In this document: positions 26,355 through 36,306 of the stretch, piece after piece
How positions within the stretch are numbered: position 1 is the stretch's first letter
How the letters are laid out: each line of letters starts with the position of its first letter
From: Flavobacterium omnivorum
GTDB lineage: Bacteria > Bacteroidota > Bacteroidia > Flavobacteriales > Flavobacteriaceae
Reading direction: 5' to 3'
Length of the DNA: 64,000 nt
Assembly: GCF_900099915.1 (NCBI RefSeq)
Contig: NZ_FNDB01000009.1
Span: forward strand, 59,399-123,398
Position numbers and translations under genes: made by a program
Notes under the pieces: model-generated
Told to the model about the DNA's origin: nothing
The model's database searches: none
What the model saw: only the letters and a program-made list of their open reading frames with translations

Positions 26355-29300
26355 TTAGAAATTCACTTTTAAATTAAAACCATAACTGGCTGGAGAAGGC
26401 ATTTGCCCTATTTCGATACCTGGTAAAAGAGTATCTCCATTTAAGGCTGCGGTTTCAGGATCAAAAACAGGAAAGTCAGAAACAACAGCCAAGTCTCTTC
26501 CAAAAATGGCAAAGTCTAAACTTGTAATACCACTGTTTTTCAACCAGTATGAAGAGAATTTATATTGTAGACTTACTTCTCTCAATTTCACGAAGGAGGC
26601 ATCAAAAGAATTTGATTCTACGTTCGCTCTGCGATAATAACGACTATACCAGTCTGGTGTTAACGCTTCTTTAGCATTAGGAGAATATGTATTGTCTGGA
26701 TTTAAAACAACACCTTCGCCTATAATTACACCTTCCTCACGGCCTTTCATTGTTGACATTATTTTTCCCATTTCGGTTAGTTTATGATGAGTTTGCGAAT
26801 AAACTATTCCTCCTAGTTGACCGTCAAGCATAACATTTAGGCTTAAATTTCCAAATTTAAAGCTGTTGTATAATCCTGCTTTCCAATTGGCATTTGCATC
26901 ACCTATATATTGAATTTCATCTGGATAAGCTGGCAAACCTGCATTATCATATACGATTTGTCCATCTGGAGATCGTACAAAACCATACCCGTAAAGTGCG
27001 GTAGTTGTTCCACCCACTTTAGCAATTAAAGAAGCTGATCCTGCTGATCCTATGGTTTGTTGACCCTGAATTCCCTCGGCGAGTTCCATGACACGATTCC
27101 AGTTTTTAGACCAAGTTAAAGTTGAAGACCATTTAAATTTAGTAAAATCGATAATTTTACCCGTAAGAGTTAATTCCATTCCACGGTTTCGCACTTCGCC
27201 AGAATTCATAATCCCTGAACTGTATCCAGTGGTTATGTCTAAGGGCACCGCGATAATCTGATTTTTAGTTGTAGACTGATAAACTGTTGCGTCAAAATTA
27301 ATACGGTTTTTAAATAATCGACCTTCAAAGCCCGTTTCAAAACTAGTCGTTATTTCCGGTTTAAAGGTGGCATTAAATAAGGTAGATGGAGCTACTGCTG
27401 AACTCGCAAAGGCAGATTGATCGTAATATTTACTAGTTCTGTAAGGATCTGTGTCATTACCAACCTGAGCCAAGGATAATCGGTATTTTAAATACTGAAA
27501 AGATTTTGGAAAATGGAAAATATCAGAAATAATGAAACTAGTATTGAGCGAAGGGTAAAAGAAAGAATTGTTTTGTACTGGTAAAGTACTGGACCAATCA
27601 TTTCTTCCTGTTAGATCCAAAAAAACCTGATCTTTGAAAGATAAAGAAAGAATTCCATACAGACTGTTTACTTTTTTATAACTGTCATTTACACTTACAA
27701 TTGGATTACTGACACCATTTGACAATTTATAAACATTGGGAACCACTAATCCTTCAACTTCAGCATCCATCCTCTGGTATTTATAACTCATTGCATTTCC
27801 CCCAGCTGAAACCGAAAGAGAAAAATGATCCGACAGCTTGTTTTTATAGTTCAATAAAAAATCAGAATTTACTTCCTGCATGAACACATCTTGGGCTCTA
27901 AAAAACCCTTTTACATAGCGATTGATACTGTACGGTCTTTTTTGTTCCCGATCCTGATGATAGGTATTTAAAGCGGTTCTAAGTAAAAGATCTAAATTAG
28001 GAGTCAACTGGATAGTAGCATTCAAATTTCCTACTATTTGATTGCTCGCTAATGAATTAGTAGCTTCATTGGCAATAAGGTAAGGATTATCAATATAACT
28101 ACTAAAAGGCTGAAGTTGCTGTATCTGGGTTTTTCCTTTTTCCCAAATAGGTTTGTACCAATTAAGATCAGCATTTGGGTTTTGAAAAATTGTAAAGTAA
28201 GCAATAGATCCGTTGTTATATCCAGTACTTGGTAAATTATCACTCGATCTGTTGTTGTAGTTAATTACCGAAGCAATTTTGATTCTATCAGAAATTTTAT
28301 AGTCTGCATTTACTGAAGCTGTAATTCTTTCAAATCCAGTATTTGGCATAATCCATTCATTTTTAGAATGACCAACTGACATTCGCATGGATCCATTTTT
28401 ATCACCACCCTGAAGCGTAATATTATTATTTATAGTAATTCCAGTGCGCCAGAAATCTTTAATATTATTTTTATAGGGTTGCCAAAGTGTCCTTTCAGTC
28501 CCTTGCATTTCTGTTTTTGGATCATATTGAAAATAATATTGACCTTCAAATTTGGGACCCCAAGCGCTACTAGTAGAACCCGTATTACTTCCATCTGCTG
28601 AACTACCGTAAGAATAATAAGGATTTTTGTTTTTATCAAATGATTTGCCAGTGCCTTGTCCATATTCATATTGATAATCCGGCCAACGTTGAATAACATC
28701 AAAAGTGACTCCTGAGTTGTAGGTAATACCAAGCCCTTTGCTTGTTTTACCAGATTTTGTAGTAATGATTAAGGCCCCATTTGCGGCACGACTTCCGTAC
28801 AGTGCTGTTGCTCCGGGGCCTTTTAACACCGTTACACTTTCGATGTCATCCATGTTCAGGTCTGAAATACCGTTACCAAAATCAACTGGAGAATCCTTAC
28901 CCATGTAAGCACTACTAGAACCTGAACTAGTTATTTTACTATTCATAGGGACACCATCCACTACGATTAAAGCATTATTACCATTTGGATTGAGGGAATT
29001 GCTTCCTCTCAATGTTATTTGTTGGGAATTTAAAGGGCCTGAACCGGATGAAACAAAATTTAAACCAGCTACTTTTCCTTTTAATCCCGAAGACCAATTG
29101 TTAGGAGCGGTCTGAGCTAGGTTATCACCACTAATTGTTTGCTGTGAAAAACCCAATTGTTTTTCCTGTCTTTTAATTCCTAAAGCCGTAACGACTACTT
29201 CACTAAGAATATTTAGATTTTCAATTAATGTAATTTGTTGAAAACCATCATTTTTTAGTGAAATTTCTTTGGTGTCATAGCCAATGTATGAAACTGATAA

Positions 29301-29801
29301 AATAGCCAAAGCATTTGAGATGATAAGATTAAAATTCCCATCAAAATCTGTAGTTGTACTATTAGTTGTTCCTTTTTCAAGAACTGTCGCTCCAGGTAAA
29401 GACAAACCATTAACATCACTCACTTTTCCATTAATTACTTGCTGAGTGAGAGCAGGCTTAGTAACTGAAATTATATTATTAATTTTATGAAATTTAAAAC
29501 CTGTTTTACGGGTTATCTTGTTTAAAATTACGTCCAAAGTTTCTTTGTTTACCACTAAAGTTAAACGCTGTGTTGAAGATGAAATTTTTTCATCAAAAAG
29601 AAAAGTACACTTCGTTTTCTTTTCTATCATGTCAAAAACTTCAATGATTTTAACTTCTCTTACATCAAGAGATAAATTTTCTATCTCTTCACCAGAAATA
29701 AATGAGGCTGCATTAACGCCTGAAAATAGAAAGAGGCAACTTAACAGATAAATGTATTTTGTTAATTTCAAGGGAATCAGAAATTGGTTTTTAAAATTCA
29801 T
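26355..29801 (-). CDS. SusC/RagA TonB-linked outer membrane transporter with STN domain
   Basis: 1148 residues. Order: signal peptide (to about 32), STN domain (about 40-115; SLDVREVKIIEVFDMIEKKT), carboxypeptidase-regulatory-like domain (about 120-195; GKVSDVNGLSLPGATVLEKG), TonB box region, plug with LRGSNSLNPNGNNALIVVDG, then a long beta barrel ending in Phe. The STN domain is used by transporters that signal to a FecR anti-sigma factor, and such a pair is encoded directly upstream. Substrate is unknown; the linked phosphoesterase hints at a phosphorylated compound (inference). Confidence 0.95.
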   Translation of the reverse strand: MNFKNQFLIPLKLTKYIYLLSCLFLFSGVNAASFISGEEIENLSLDVREVKIIEVFDMIEKKTKCTFLFDEKISSSTQRLTLVVNKETLDVILNKITRKTGFKFHKINNIISVTKPALTQQVINGKVSDVNGLSLPGATVLEKGTTNSTTTDFDGNFNLIISNALAILSVSYIGYDTKEISLKNDGFQQITLIENLNILSEVVVTALGIKRQEKQLGFSQQTISGDNLAQTAPNNWSSGLKGKVAGLNFVSSGSGPLNSQQITLRGSNSLNPNGNNALIVVDGVPMNSKITSSGSSSAYMGKDSPVDFGNGISDLNMDDIESVTVLKGPGATALYGSRAANGALIITTKSGKTSKGLGITYNSGVTFDVIQRWPDYQYEYGQGTGKSFDKNKNPYYSYGSSADGSNTGSTSSAWGPKFEGQYYFQYDPKTEMQGTERTLWQPYKNNIKDFWRTGITINNNITLQGGDKNGSMRMSVGHSKNEWIMPNTGFERITASVNADYKISDRIKIASVINYNNRSSDNLPSTGYNNGSIAYFTIFQNPNADLNWYKPIWEKGKTQIQQLQPFSSYIDNPYLIANEATNSLASNQIVGNLNATIQLTPNLDLLLRTALNTYHQDREQKRPYSINRYVKGFFRAQDVFMQEVNSDFLLNYKNKLSDHFSLSVSAGGNAMSYKYQRMDAEVEGLVVPNVYKLSNGVSNPIVSVNDSYKKVNSLYGILSLSFKDQVFLDLTGRNDWSSTLPVQNNSFFYPSLNTSFIISDIFHFPKSFQYLKYRLSLAQVGNDTDPYRTSKYYDQSAFASSAVAPSTLFNATFKPEITTSFETGFEGRLFKNRINFDATVYQSTTKNQIIAVPLDITTGYSSGIMNSGEVRNRGMELTLTGKIIDFTKFKWSSTLTWSKNWNRVMELAEGIQGQQTIGSAGSASLIAKVGGTTTALYGYGFVRSPDGQIVYDNAGLPAYPDEIQYIGDANANWKAGLYNSFKFGNLSLNVMLDGQLGGIVYSQTHHKLTEMGKIMSTMKGREEGVIIGEGVVLNPDNTYSPNAKEALTPDWYSRYYRRANVESNSFDASFVKLREVSLQYKFSSYWLKNSGITSLDFAIFGRDLAVVSDFPVFDPETAALNGDTLLPGIEIGQMPSPASYGFNLKVNF

Positions 29802-29863
29802 TGCAATATTTTTTTAATATTTTTCGTATATTTAAAGAGTAACCCTCTTATTTGGTATTATTT

Positions 29864-30817
29864 TTAGTTTTGAATCTCGTTCTTGTTTTTTTCTCTTATA
29901 TAAATTTGGTTTTGGGTTATAAATTCTATTTCAAGTTGTTTTACTACTGCGATACTTTGCAAAATATTATTTAAATTTTCTTTTTTGAATTTTCCAGTTA
30001 TTCGAAGTTCTCGCAAATCATGAGAATCAAAAATTATAGAAACATTAAATTTATTTTCTAAAGTTTCTGCGGCTTCACCTAAGGTTGAATTGGTGAAAAT
30101 TAAAGTGTTTTTGGTCCAAGCCAAAAAATCTTCATTTGTAGCAAATGACTGGACGGGAAGCATTGATTTTGAGAATTTAAGTTGCTGATTTTTGGTAAGA
30201 ATAAATTTCCAAGAGGTGTTTTCTGTCGAATTCACTTCTACTATTCCGGTGAGAACCTTTATTTGATTAGACTGATTTTTATAGGCTTTAATCGTAAAAG
30301 ACGTTCCTAATACTTTAGTTTCGAACTGTTCTGATTTGACAATAAAAGGACGATTAGGATTTTTTACTACTTTAAAATATGCTTCCCCACTAAGGATTAG
30401 ATTTCTGTTGGTTTTAAAGTCCGAGGAATAACTTAGGCTACTATTTGCATTTAATAGTATTTGGCTACCGTCAGGCAAAAGGAGTGTTTTTTGCTCCCCT
30501 TTAGCAGTACTTTGAATTATTGTTCGATGGTTATATTCTGGATTGAATAAGAATACAATTCCAATTAGGGCAATTCCAATTGCTGCGATTGTAGCTGTTT
30601 TATAATATAAAGCGCGAAGTACTCCTTTTGGTTTACTTATTTTAGCATTAATACGATCGAGTATTGCCTTCCTTTTTTCTTCTGTAAAGAGGATCGTACT
30701 ATTTTCTTCCTCTTCTATCCGTTTTTGAAAAAAGATTTCTACTACTTCTTTTTCGGATAAAGAACATTTATTTTGAGCGTATTTTTGAGCTAATAGTATG
30801 AAGTCTTCTTTTTGCAA
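29864..30817 (-). CDS. FecR-family anti-sigma factor
   Basis: 317 residues. A cytoplasmic N-terminal part, a single membrane helix (about 72-90; AAIGIALIGIVFLFN), then the periplasmic FecR domain (KGEQKTLLLPDGSQILLNANSS) and the C-terminal DUF4974-type domain (FDSHDLRELRITGKF). It should hold the ECF sigma factor until the STN domain of the SusC protein touches it. It lies between sigma and susC, 91 nt after the former. Confidence 0.93.
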   Translation of the reverse strand: MQKEDFILLAQKYAQNKCSLSEKEVVEIFFQKRIEEEENSTILFTEEKRKAILDRINAKISKPKGVLRALYYKTATIAAIGIALIGIVFLFNPEYNHRTIIQSTAKGEQKTLLLPDGSQILLNANSSLSYSSDFKTNRNLILSGEAYFKVVKNPNRPFIVKSEQFETKVLGTSFTIKAYKNQSNQIKVLTGIVEVNSTENTSWKFILTKNQQLKFSKSMLPVQSFATNEDFLAWTKNTLIFTNSTLGEAAETLENKFNVSIIFDSHDLRELRITGKFKKENLNNILQSIAVVKQLEIEFITQNQIYIREKNKNEIQN

Positions 30818-30908
30818 AATGGATCTTTTACTATAAGTCCCATTTAAAGCTCATTTTACGTAGTAGAAAATCGAGTCTTAAAGATTTGTTAACTTGGGTT
30901 TATTTGGG

Positions 30909-31493
30909 TTAACATTGCAGCAACATTCCTGTAATAAATACCGAGAATTGGTATGGATCGATAGATTTTTTAAGCAACCTTAAGCCATCGCTAATATGTT
31001 TTTCTACAGTACGTACGGATATATTTAGCCTTAAGGCAATTTCAATATTGGTATAATTCTCTAATCGACTTAAAATTATTACTTCCTGACTTCTGGGAGG
31101 AAGTTTTTTTATTTCTCGAAATACATTAGCTTCAAATTCTTTATAAACTAAATTTTTATCTGATCTAGAAGGATTTGGAATGTTTTCGAGTATTTCAAGA
31201 TGCCTGTTATCAAACTTCAAATCCCGTATGTGGTTCGCAACTTTGTTTTTCACGGCGCTAAGCAAATAGCCTTCTAAATTCGCAATAGACGTACTTTTCG
31301 ATTTTTCCCAAAGGCTAATAAAAATCTCTTGAACAATATCTTCGCAAATAGCCTCTTCTTTATAAATTTTAAAAGCGTAGGAATACAATCTTTTCCAATA
31401 CCGATCGAACAGTATTTCAAAAGCCACCTGGTCTTGGCTTTCTAACCGTTTTTGCAGCTCCGAATCCGATAATTTTAAAAGTGTTGTTTTCAT
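30909..31493 (-). CDS. ECF RNA polymerase sigma factor (Bacteroidota FecI-like)
   Basis: 194 residues. Region 2 contains AFEILFDRYWKRLYSYAFKI and EDIVQEIFISLWEKS. Region 4 contains LPPRSQEVIILSRLENYTNIEIALRL with helix-turn-helix ISVRTVEKHISDGLRLLK. It is the first gene of the unit that ends with the phosphoesterase and likely turns on susC, susD and itself when the transporter senses ligand. Confidence 0.94.
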   Translation of the reverse strand: MKTTLLKLSDSELQKRLESQDQVAFEILFDRYWKRLYSYAFKIYKEEAICEDIVQEIFISLWEKSKSTSIANLEGYLLSAVKNKVANHIRDLKFDNRHLEILENIPNPSRSDKNLVYKEFEANVFREIKKLPPRSQEVIILSRLENYTNIEIALRLNISVRTVEKHISDGLRLLKKSIDPYQFSVFITGMLLQC

Positions 31494-31827
31494 TATTTTG
31501 TAGTTGCAACAAATGAAACCTATTTTAAGTTGCTTGAGGTCAAAGAGAGTTTAAGCTAAGGTTAACGAATGTCAATAATTTTTTGTTAGAGCAGTAACAA
31601 TCTTGCACTGAATTAGATTTTCATGTACGTAAAAATGGAATCCTTCTCTAAAAGTCCATGTCCTATCCCTTTTTACTTTATAATAGAAGTAAAACAAATC
31701 TACTAGAAGAGTTGCTTCATTCCTCATTATCAAACTAATCCACCAATAGTTACAAAAAATAAATCAGTAAATTAATATAATTTTTAATACATGTTAACCA
31801 AATGGTTATACCACATATTTAAATAAG
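31494..31827. other. Intergenic region upstream of the ECF sigma gene
   Basis: About 330 AT-rich bases between the ECF sigma gene and the TetR pseudogene. No frame, RNA gene or clear promoter was recognised. Confidence 0.4.
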
Positions 31828-32427
31828 ATGACCAAATAAAAATTAGAAAATACGGAAATAGAAACATTAAATGCCGCCAAAGAAATATTTCAACAAAAAG
31901 AATGGATGGAGCTAGAATGCAAGAAATTACAGATAAAGCTAACATCAACAGAGCCTTACTGCATTATTACTTTAGAAGCTAGCAACTACTATTTAAAGCA
32001 GTTTTCAAAAGCGCCTTCTCTTTATTGGCAACACAACTGAACAAAGTATTGAACGATGACAGTGATTTATTTGAAAAAATAACAAAACTTACAGATTGCT
32101 ATATCCATTTGTAATCAAACATCCGTATTTACCCAATTTTGTTATTCAAGAGTTAAACAAAAATCCTGAATTTATCATGAAACTTCGTTCCCATGCAAAT
32201 TTTCCAACCATAGACAAATTCAAAAGCAAGTGACCGATGCGATCAAAGAAAGGATAATAAAAACTTCCAAAGATTGTTTGAATGCACAAGCGACTGATCA
32301 GTCAGAGGTTATAGGATTTCCTATCGCAAGGTCTTGTGTAACACCTTTAAACAAGGACCATTATCGAGCTTCATTAGATGACAATCAACAGTTTGTCATT
32401 ACTTCACTACTAGATTTTACATTGTAA
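31828..32427 (+). pseudogene. Broken TetR/AcrR-family regulator
   Basis: Read across frames, the text is a TetR protein: start MTK followed at once by a stop; LNAAKEIFQQK; then, after a one-base shift, ARMQEITDKANINRALLHYY, the TetR helix-turn-helix; an in-frame TAG; AFSLLATQLNKVLND; a second shift into VIKHPYLPNFVIQELNKNP; and a third into VIGFPIARSCVTPLNKDHY near the end. At least two stops and three shifts make it dead. Its target genes are not identifiable. Confidence 0.85.
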
Positions 32428-32568
32428 AGCCATATATCTGGTCTAATTCAGCTGAAAACCGAGTGTATTTAAGACAATATCTGAAGTAAAAATACGTCGG
32501 AGCATTGTGATGTTCCAAAATAGTGTCCCGGATAAATTGTTAGTTTTAGAAAAAAAAAAAATAGCTAT

Positions 32569-32612
32569 GTGATAAATGTTACTGTACACAAAATTTAAAC
32601 GGCTAATCTTTG
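32569..32612 (+). promoter_or_regulatory. Crp/Fnr-type site and promoter for tauE-1
   Basis: GTGAT-AAAT-GTTAC at 32569-32582, with the -7 element TTTG at 32609-32612. Centre-to-TTTG distance is 33.5 bp, the same as in the four sister sites. The start codon follows 20 bp after the TTTG. Confidence 0.8.
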
Positions 32613-32631
32613 CATCATAAAATTTATGATT

Positions 32632-33429
32632 ATGGAATATATCGGGTATTTTTCTTCAATACTTATAGGCGTAGCGTTAGGACTAATTGGCGGTGGCGGA
32701 AGCATTCTTACGGTCCCCGTTTTAGTTTATTTATTTGCTATTGAGCCTGTCTTAGCAACAGCTTACTCGCTATTTATTGTGGGACTTACAAGCGCTGTGG
32801 GTTCTGTGGGTTATTTCAAAAAAGGGTTGGTAAATATCAAAACAGCCATTGTTTTTGGTATTCCATCAATTATTGCCGTTTTTACTACACGAGCTTTAAT
32901 CGTTCCTGCAATTCCTAAAGTTTTATTTTCTACTGATAATTTTACCTTGACCAAAGATTTATTTTTAATGTTACTTTTTGCTGTTATCATGATCTTTGCT
33001 TCGTACAGCATGATAAAAGAAGACAAAAAAAATTCAATGGAAGCACCACAAGCACAAAAGTTCAACTACCCAATTATACTTCTTGAAGGAGCAGTCGTCG
33101 GAATAATCACTGGATTAGTAGGTGCTGGAGGTGGCTTTTTAATTATTCCTGCCTTAGTAATTTTGAGCAAATTGCCCATGAAAGAGGCCGTTGGAACTTC
33201 ATTAGTAATTATTGCGGCTAAATCGTTGATTGGTTTCTTTGGCGAAAGTGGTGAAAATGGCGTAAATTGGCAATTCCTATTTACGATTTCAGCCTTTGCC
33301 ATTGTTGGAATCTTCATTGGTACTGCATTATCTAAAAAAGTAGATGGAGCAAAACTTAAACCCGCTTTTGGTTGGTTTGTTTTAGTGATGGGAATCTACA
33401 TTATAACCAAAGAGCTTTTTCTAAAATAA
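32632..33429 (+). CDS. Sulfite/sulfur exporter TauE/SafE family (TSUP), copy 1
   Basis: 265 residues from the ATG at 32632 (a Met two codons earlier is possible). About eight membrane helices in two repeats, with the family glycine motifs GLIGGGGSILTVPVLVYL near the start and GLVGAGGGFLIIPALVIL in the middle. TSUP proteins move sulfite, sulfoacetate, thiosulfate or related anions. A close paralogue with the same opening lies at 52668. It has its own Crp-type site and lies in the block with the CstB-like enzyme; the pairing TauE with CstB also occurs in the staphylococcal cst operon (known). Confidence 0.92.
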   Translation: MEYIGYFSSILIGVALGLIGGGGSILTVPVLVYLFAIEPVLATAYSLFIVGLTSAVGSVGYFKKGLVNIKTAIVFGIPSIIAVFTTRALIVPAIPKVLFSTDNFTLTKDLFLMLLFAVIMIFASYSMIKEDKKNSMEAPQAQKFNYPIILLEGAVVGIITGLVGAGGGFLIIPALVILSKLPMKEAVGTSLVIIAAKSLIGFFGESGENGVNWQFLFTISAFAIVGIFIGTALSKKVDGAKLKPAFGWFVLVMGIYIITKELFLK

Positions 33430-33957
33430 ACAGAGTGGACTACAAATCCAAAGAGGTGATTTGGCGCAATGAGATCTTTTTACTTAAAATAGTAGTCTCC
33501 GTTACAACAACTTTGTCAAATTAGTGCATACTGTTTCATCCAAAATAAAAAATCCATACCACCTACAATAGGAATTCCTTTTCGATAAAAATTGAAAGGA
33601 ATTTTTTTTGTTTTGTGCACTTTTGTGATTACAGGCAGATAAATAACGCATAAAACACATCTTAGCTATTAAATCATATAAATACTTGAAAATAAACTAC
33701 TTACAACTTTAATTGCATTAAAAATATTCTTAAATTAGTGGTCAAAAATAAATCAATAGTTCAATTTATAAGTGCCCTTTTATAAAAATATTGTGAATTT
33801 TTCAGGAAAGTAATGGGGTTCTAACTGCTATTATTTTTTTAGTACTTGTATTAAATGGTAGTGCTATGAAGTGTATTTCTTGATTTTTTTACATTTTGAA
33901 TTATTAATTAAAATAATGCGGATTAAATTAATCTCACCTTTTATAAAACCAATAAAA
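33430..33957. other. Intergenic region with a terminator
   Basis: About 530 bases between tauE-1 and the next gene. A terminator hairpin lies at 33573-33609. The rest is AT-rich with no RNA gene or convincing frame. An open frame extends upstream of the next gene's chosen start (to 33871) but begins with unlikely hydrophobic text. Confidence 0.4.
33573..33609 (+). terminator. Terminator downstream of tauE-1
   Basis: A 9-bp stem AATTCCTTT (33573-33581) with AAAGGAATT (33595-33603), followed by T to 33609. It is 140 bases after the tauE-1 stop. Confidence 0.7.
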
Positions 33958-34341
33958 ATGGAAACTTCAAAAACAATTTATGAATTACACGAAGAGCACA
34001 AAACATGGATAAACAAGCTTTTGTTTTACAAAGACGAACTTTCCATTATGGCAAATCGACTAGCTGAAGTAGCTGCTAAAAACACTTCAAATGAGGTACG
34101 CTCCGCTATAGACCACTTTCAAAATCTGCTTGTTATTCAAAACGAAGAGATTGATATTTTAAATCATGATATAAAAAGTCACGAATCTTTTCTTGAAGGA
34201 GCCATAAGTAAAAATGCTGCTAATATTGAGTATGAAAAATTTTCAGATCATAAAAAACACCGCGAAAGCATCGCTATTTTCGAAAAAATATTCAAAGATT
34301 TACGAGAAGAGTTGATTGATTTTCTGTCAAAATGGATGTAA
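33958..34341 (+). CDS. Helical hypothetical protein
   Basis: 127 residues from METSKTIYELHEEHKTW. An open frame continues upstream to 33871, but the extra text looks like noise. It is charged and almost wholly alpha-helical with heptad-like spacing, probably a small four-helix or coiled-coil protein (LHEEHKTWINKLLFYKDEL ... FEKIFKDLREELIDFL). I recognise no family and see no signal peptide or cysteine. It lies between the tauE-1 terminator and the next Crp-type promoter, so its tie to sulfur metabolism is by position only. Confidence 0.65.
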   Translation: METSKTIYELHEEHKTWINKLLFYKDELSIMANRLAEVAAKNTSNEVRSAIDHFQNLLVIQNEEIDILNHDIKSHESFLEGAISKNAANIEYEKFSDHKKHRESIAIFEKIFKDLREELIDFLSKWM

Positions 34342-34474
34342 TTTTTAAAATATCAATTGTTACGATATGCAATTTGATAATCGAAAACAAAGCCACAACA
34401 AGAAGTATAACGGGAATTATTTCCCTGTTCCTTTTTTGAGTTACGCATTAGATTATTCAGTTAAAAAAGCCTGT

Positions 34475-34518
34475 GTAACATTAGTCACCAACTATAAGGG
34501 AAACATGTCCTAATTTTG
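34475..34518 (+). promoter_or_regulatory. Crp/Fnr-type site and promoter for the CstB-like gene 1
   Basis: GTAAC-ATTA-GTCAC at 34475-34488, and the -7 element TAATTTTG at 34511-34518. The centre of the palindrome is 33.5 bp before the TTTG. The start codon is at 34551. Confidence 0.85.
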
Positions 34519-34550
34519 TCAAATAAATTATGAACTAAAAAATTAAAGAT

Positions 34551-35951
34551 ATGTTTTTTCAAAACGTTTACGACAAGAGTCTTGCTCAAGCAAGTTATTT
34601 TATTGGTTGCCAGAAAGCTGGAGTAGCAGCAGTAATTGATGCTAAAAGGGACGTAGATACGTATATCGAAATCGCCAAACAGAACAATATGAAAATTACT
34701 CATATTTTAGAAACGCACATCCACGCAGATTTCCTTGCAGGATCTAGAGAACTTGAGGCTTTGACAGAGGCTGAGCTATATCTTTCGGATGAAGGTGGAT
34801 CCGACTGGAAATACGAATTCCCACATTCAGGATTAAAAGATGGTGATGTCATTAAAGTAGGTAACCTAAAAATAGAAGTAATTCATACTCCAGGACATAC
34901 TCCGGAAAGTATTAGTTTTTTGCTAACGGATACTCCGGCAAGCGATGAACCTGTAATGTTATTCACTGGGGATTTTGTTTTCGTTGGAGATGTAGGAAGA
35001 CCTGATTTACTCGAAAAAGCAGCAGGAATGAAAGGTACCCAAGATATTGGTGCTAAACAAATGTATCAATCTATTAAAAAATTTGAATCCTTACCGGACT
35101 TCATCCAAGTATGGCCTGGTCACGGAGCAGGTTCTGCTTGTGGAAAAGCATTAGGAGCGGTTCCTAGTACAACAGTAGGTTACGAAAAAATTAGAAACTG
35201 GGCTTTTCAGTATGAAAATGACGAACCTGGATTTGCAAATTATTTATTGGAGGGTCAACCAGAACCGCCTAAGTATTTTGCAATGATGAAAAAGCTAAAT
35301 AAAGTAGATCGTTCACTGCTCACTGAAGTTCCTAAATTGAAAAAATTAGATTACACTGAATTAGTAGCGGCTTTAGCCAAAGGAACTAAATTAATTGATG
35401 CTAGAGACAAAACGGAATTTTCCAAAGGTTTTATACCCGGAAGTATTAACATTCAGGGAAACAATTCTTTTGCCACATGGGCAGGATGGTATCTTACGTA
35501 TGAGGAGCCTTTTATCCTGCTTGCAGAGGAATCGCAATTGGATGATTTAACTAGAAAACTAATGAGAATAGGATTAGATCACATTCAAGGATACGTTCCA
35601 TCTACAAATATATGGGAAGAACATGGCGGTACTTTAGAGACTGTAAATCAAATTTCATTGGAAGAATTTAAAACCTTACAACAAGATAAAAATGTTCAGA
35701 TAGTTGACCTTCGTGGTGTTTCTGAATACAACGCAGGGCACATAAAAGGAGCTGATAACGTATTTGTAGGTACATTAGTAAACAATATGGATCAAATAAG
35801 CAAAGATAAAAAAGTAGTAATCCATTGTCAAGGTGGAGACAGAGCTGCAATTGCCTATTCCTTACTCGCACGAAACGGTTATAAAAACGTGCTGAACTAT
35901 TCTCCTGGAATGAATGAATGGACCAACCAAAACAATGCTGTTGAATACTAA
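34551..35951 (+). CDS. CstB-like persulfide dioxygenase-rhodanese fusion, copy 1
   Basis: 466 residues in three domains. The N-terminal metallo-beta-lactamase fold of ETHE1/persulfide dioxygenase type (about 1-250) has ETHIHADFLAG (H56, H58, D60), HTPGHTPES, GDFVFVGDVGRPDL and WPGHGAGSACGK. A first rhodanese-like domain (about 265-355) lacks a catalytic Cys (FILLAEESQLDD), so it is a pseudo-rhodanese. The C-terminal rhodanese (about 365-466) has the active loop HCQGGDRA. This is the domain order of CstB, which oxidises persulfides toward thiosulfate (known). Cytoplasmic; a second rhodanese gene follows 12 nt later. Confidence 0.9.
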   Translation: MFFQNVYDKSLAQASYFIGCQKAGVAAVIDAKRDVDTYIEIAKQNNMKITHILETHIHADFLAGSRELEALTEAELYLSDEGGSDWKYEFPHSGLKDGDVIKVGNLKIEVIHTPGHTPESISFLLTDTPASDEPVMLFTGDFVFVGDVGRPDLLEKAAGMKGTQDIGAKQMYQSIKKFESLPDFIQVWPGHGAGSACGKALGAVPSTTVGYEKIRNWAFQYENDEPGFANYLLEGQPEPPKYFAMMKKLNKVDRSLLTEVPKLKKLDYTELVAALAKGTKLIDARDKTEFSKGFIPGSINIQGNNSFATWAGWYLTYEEPFILLAEESQLDDLTRKLMRIGLDHIQGYVPSTNIWEEHGGTLETVNQISLEEFKTLQQDKNVQIVDLRGVSEYNAGHIKGADNVFVGTLVNNMDQISKDKKVVIHCQGGDRAAIAYSLLARNGYKNVLNYSPGMNEWTNQNNAVEY

Positions 35952-35963
35952 AAAAACTTAATT

Positions 35964-36281
35964 ATGTTTGGAATTTTCAAAAATATATTTTCAAAAAAAG
36001 ACACAACTCAAATGGAAAAATTAATAAAAGAGGGCGCATTTCTAGTAGATGTTCGCACACCAGCAGAATTCGCTGAAGGTCATGTAAAAGGATCAACAAA
36101 TATTCCTTTAGATCAAGTTCCTAATCAATTGGCTCAATTTAAAGGAAAAGACCAAATTATTGTTTTCTGCCGAAGTGGTAATCGCAGTGGTCAAGCCAAA
36201 ATGATTTTGGAAAGAAATGGCTTTAAAAATGTTACCAATGGCGGAACTTGGCAGGATGTAAATGAAGTCCTAAACAGTTAA
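35964..36281 (+). CDS. Single-domain rhodanese
   Basis: 105 residues covering one rhodanese domain. CDC25-type layout with VDVRTPAEFAEGHVKGSTNIP and the catalytic loop FCRSGNRSGQA. There is no signal peptide. It lies 12 nt after the CstB-like gene and is cotranscribed with it, presumably passing sulfane sulfur to or from that enzyme (inference). Confidence 0.92.
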   Translation: MFGIFKNIFSKKDTTQMEKLIKEGAFLVDVRTPAEFAEGHVKGSTNIPLDQVPNQLAQFKGKDQIIVFCRSGNRSGQAKMILERNGFKNVTNGGTWQDVNEVLNS

Positions 36282-36306
36282 GAAGCTGAATTATAAAAAT
36301 AGTGTC

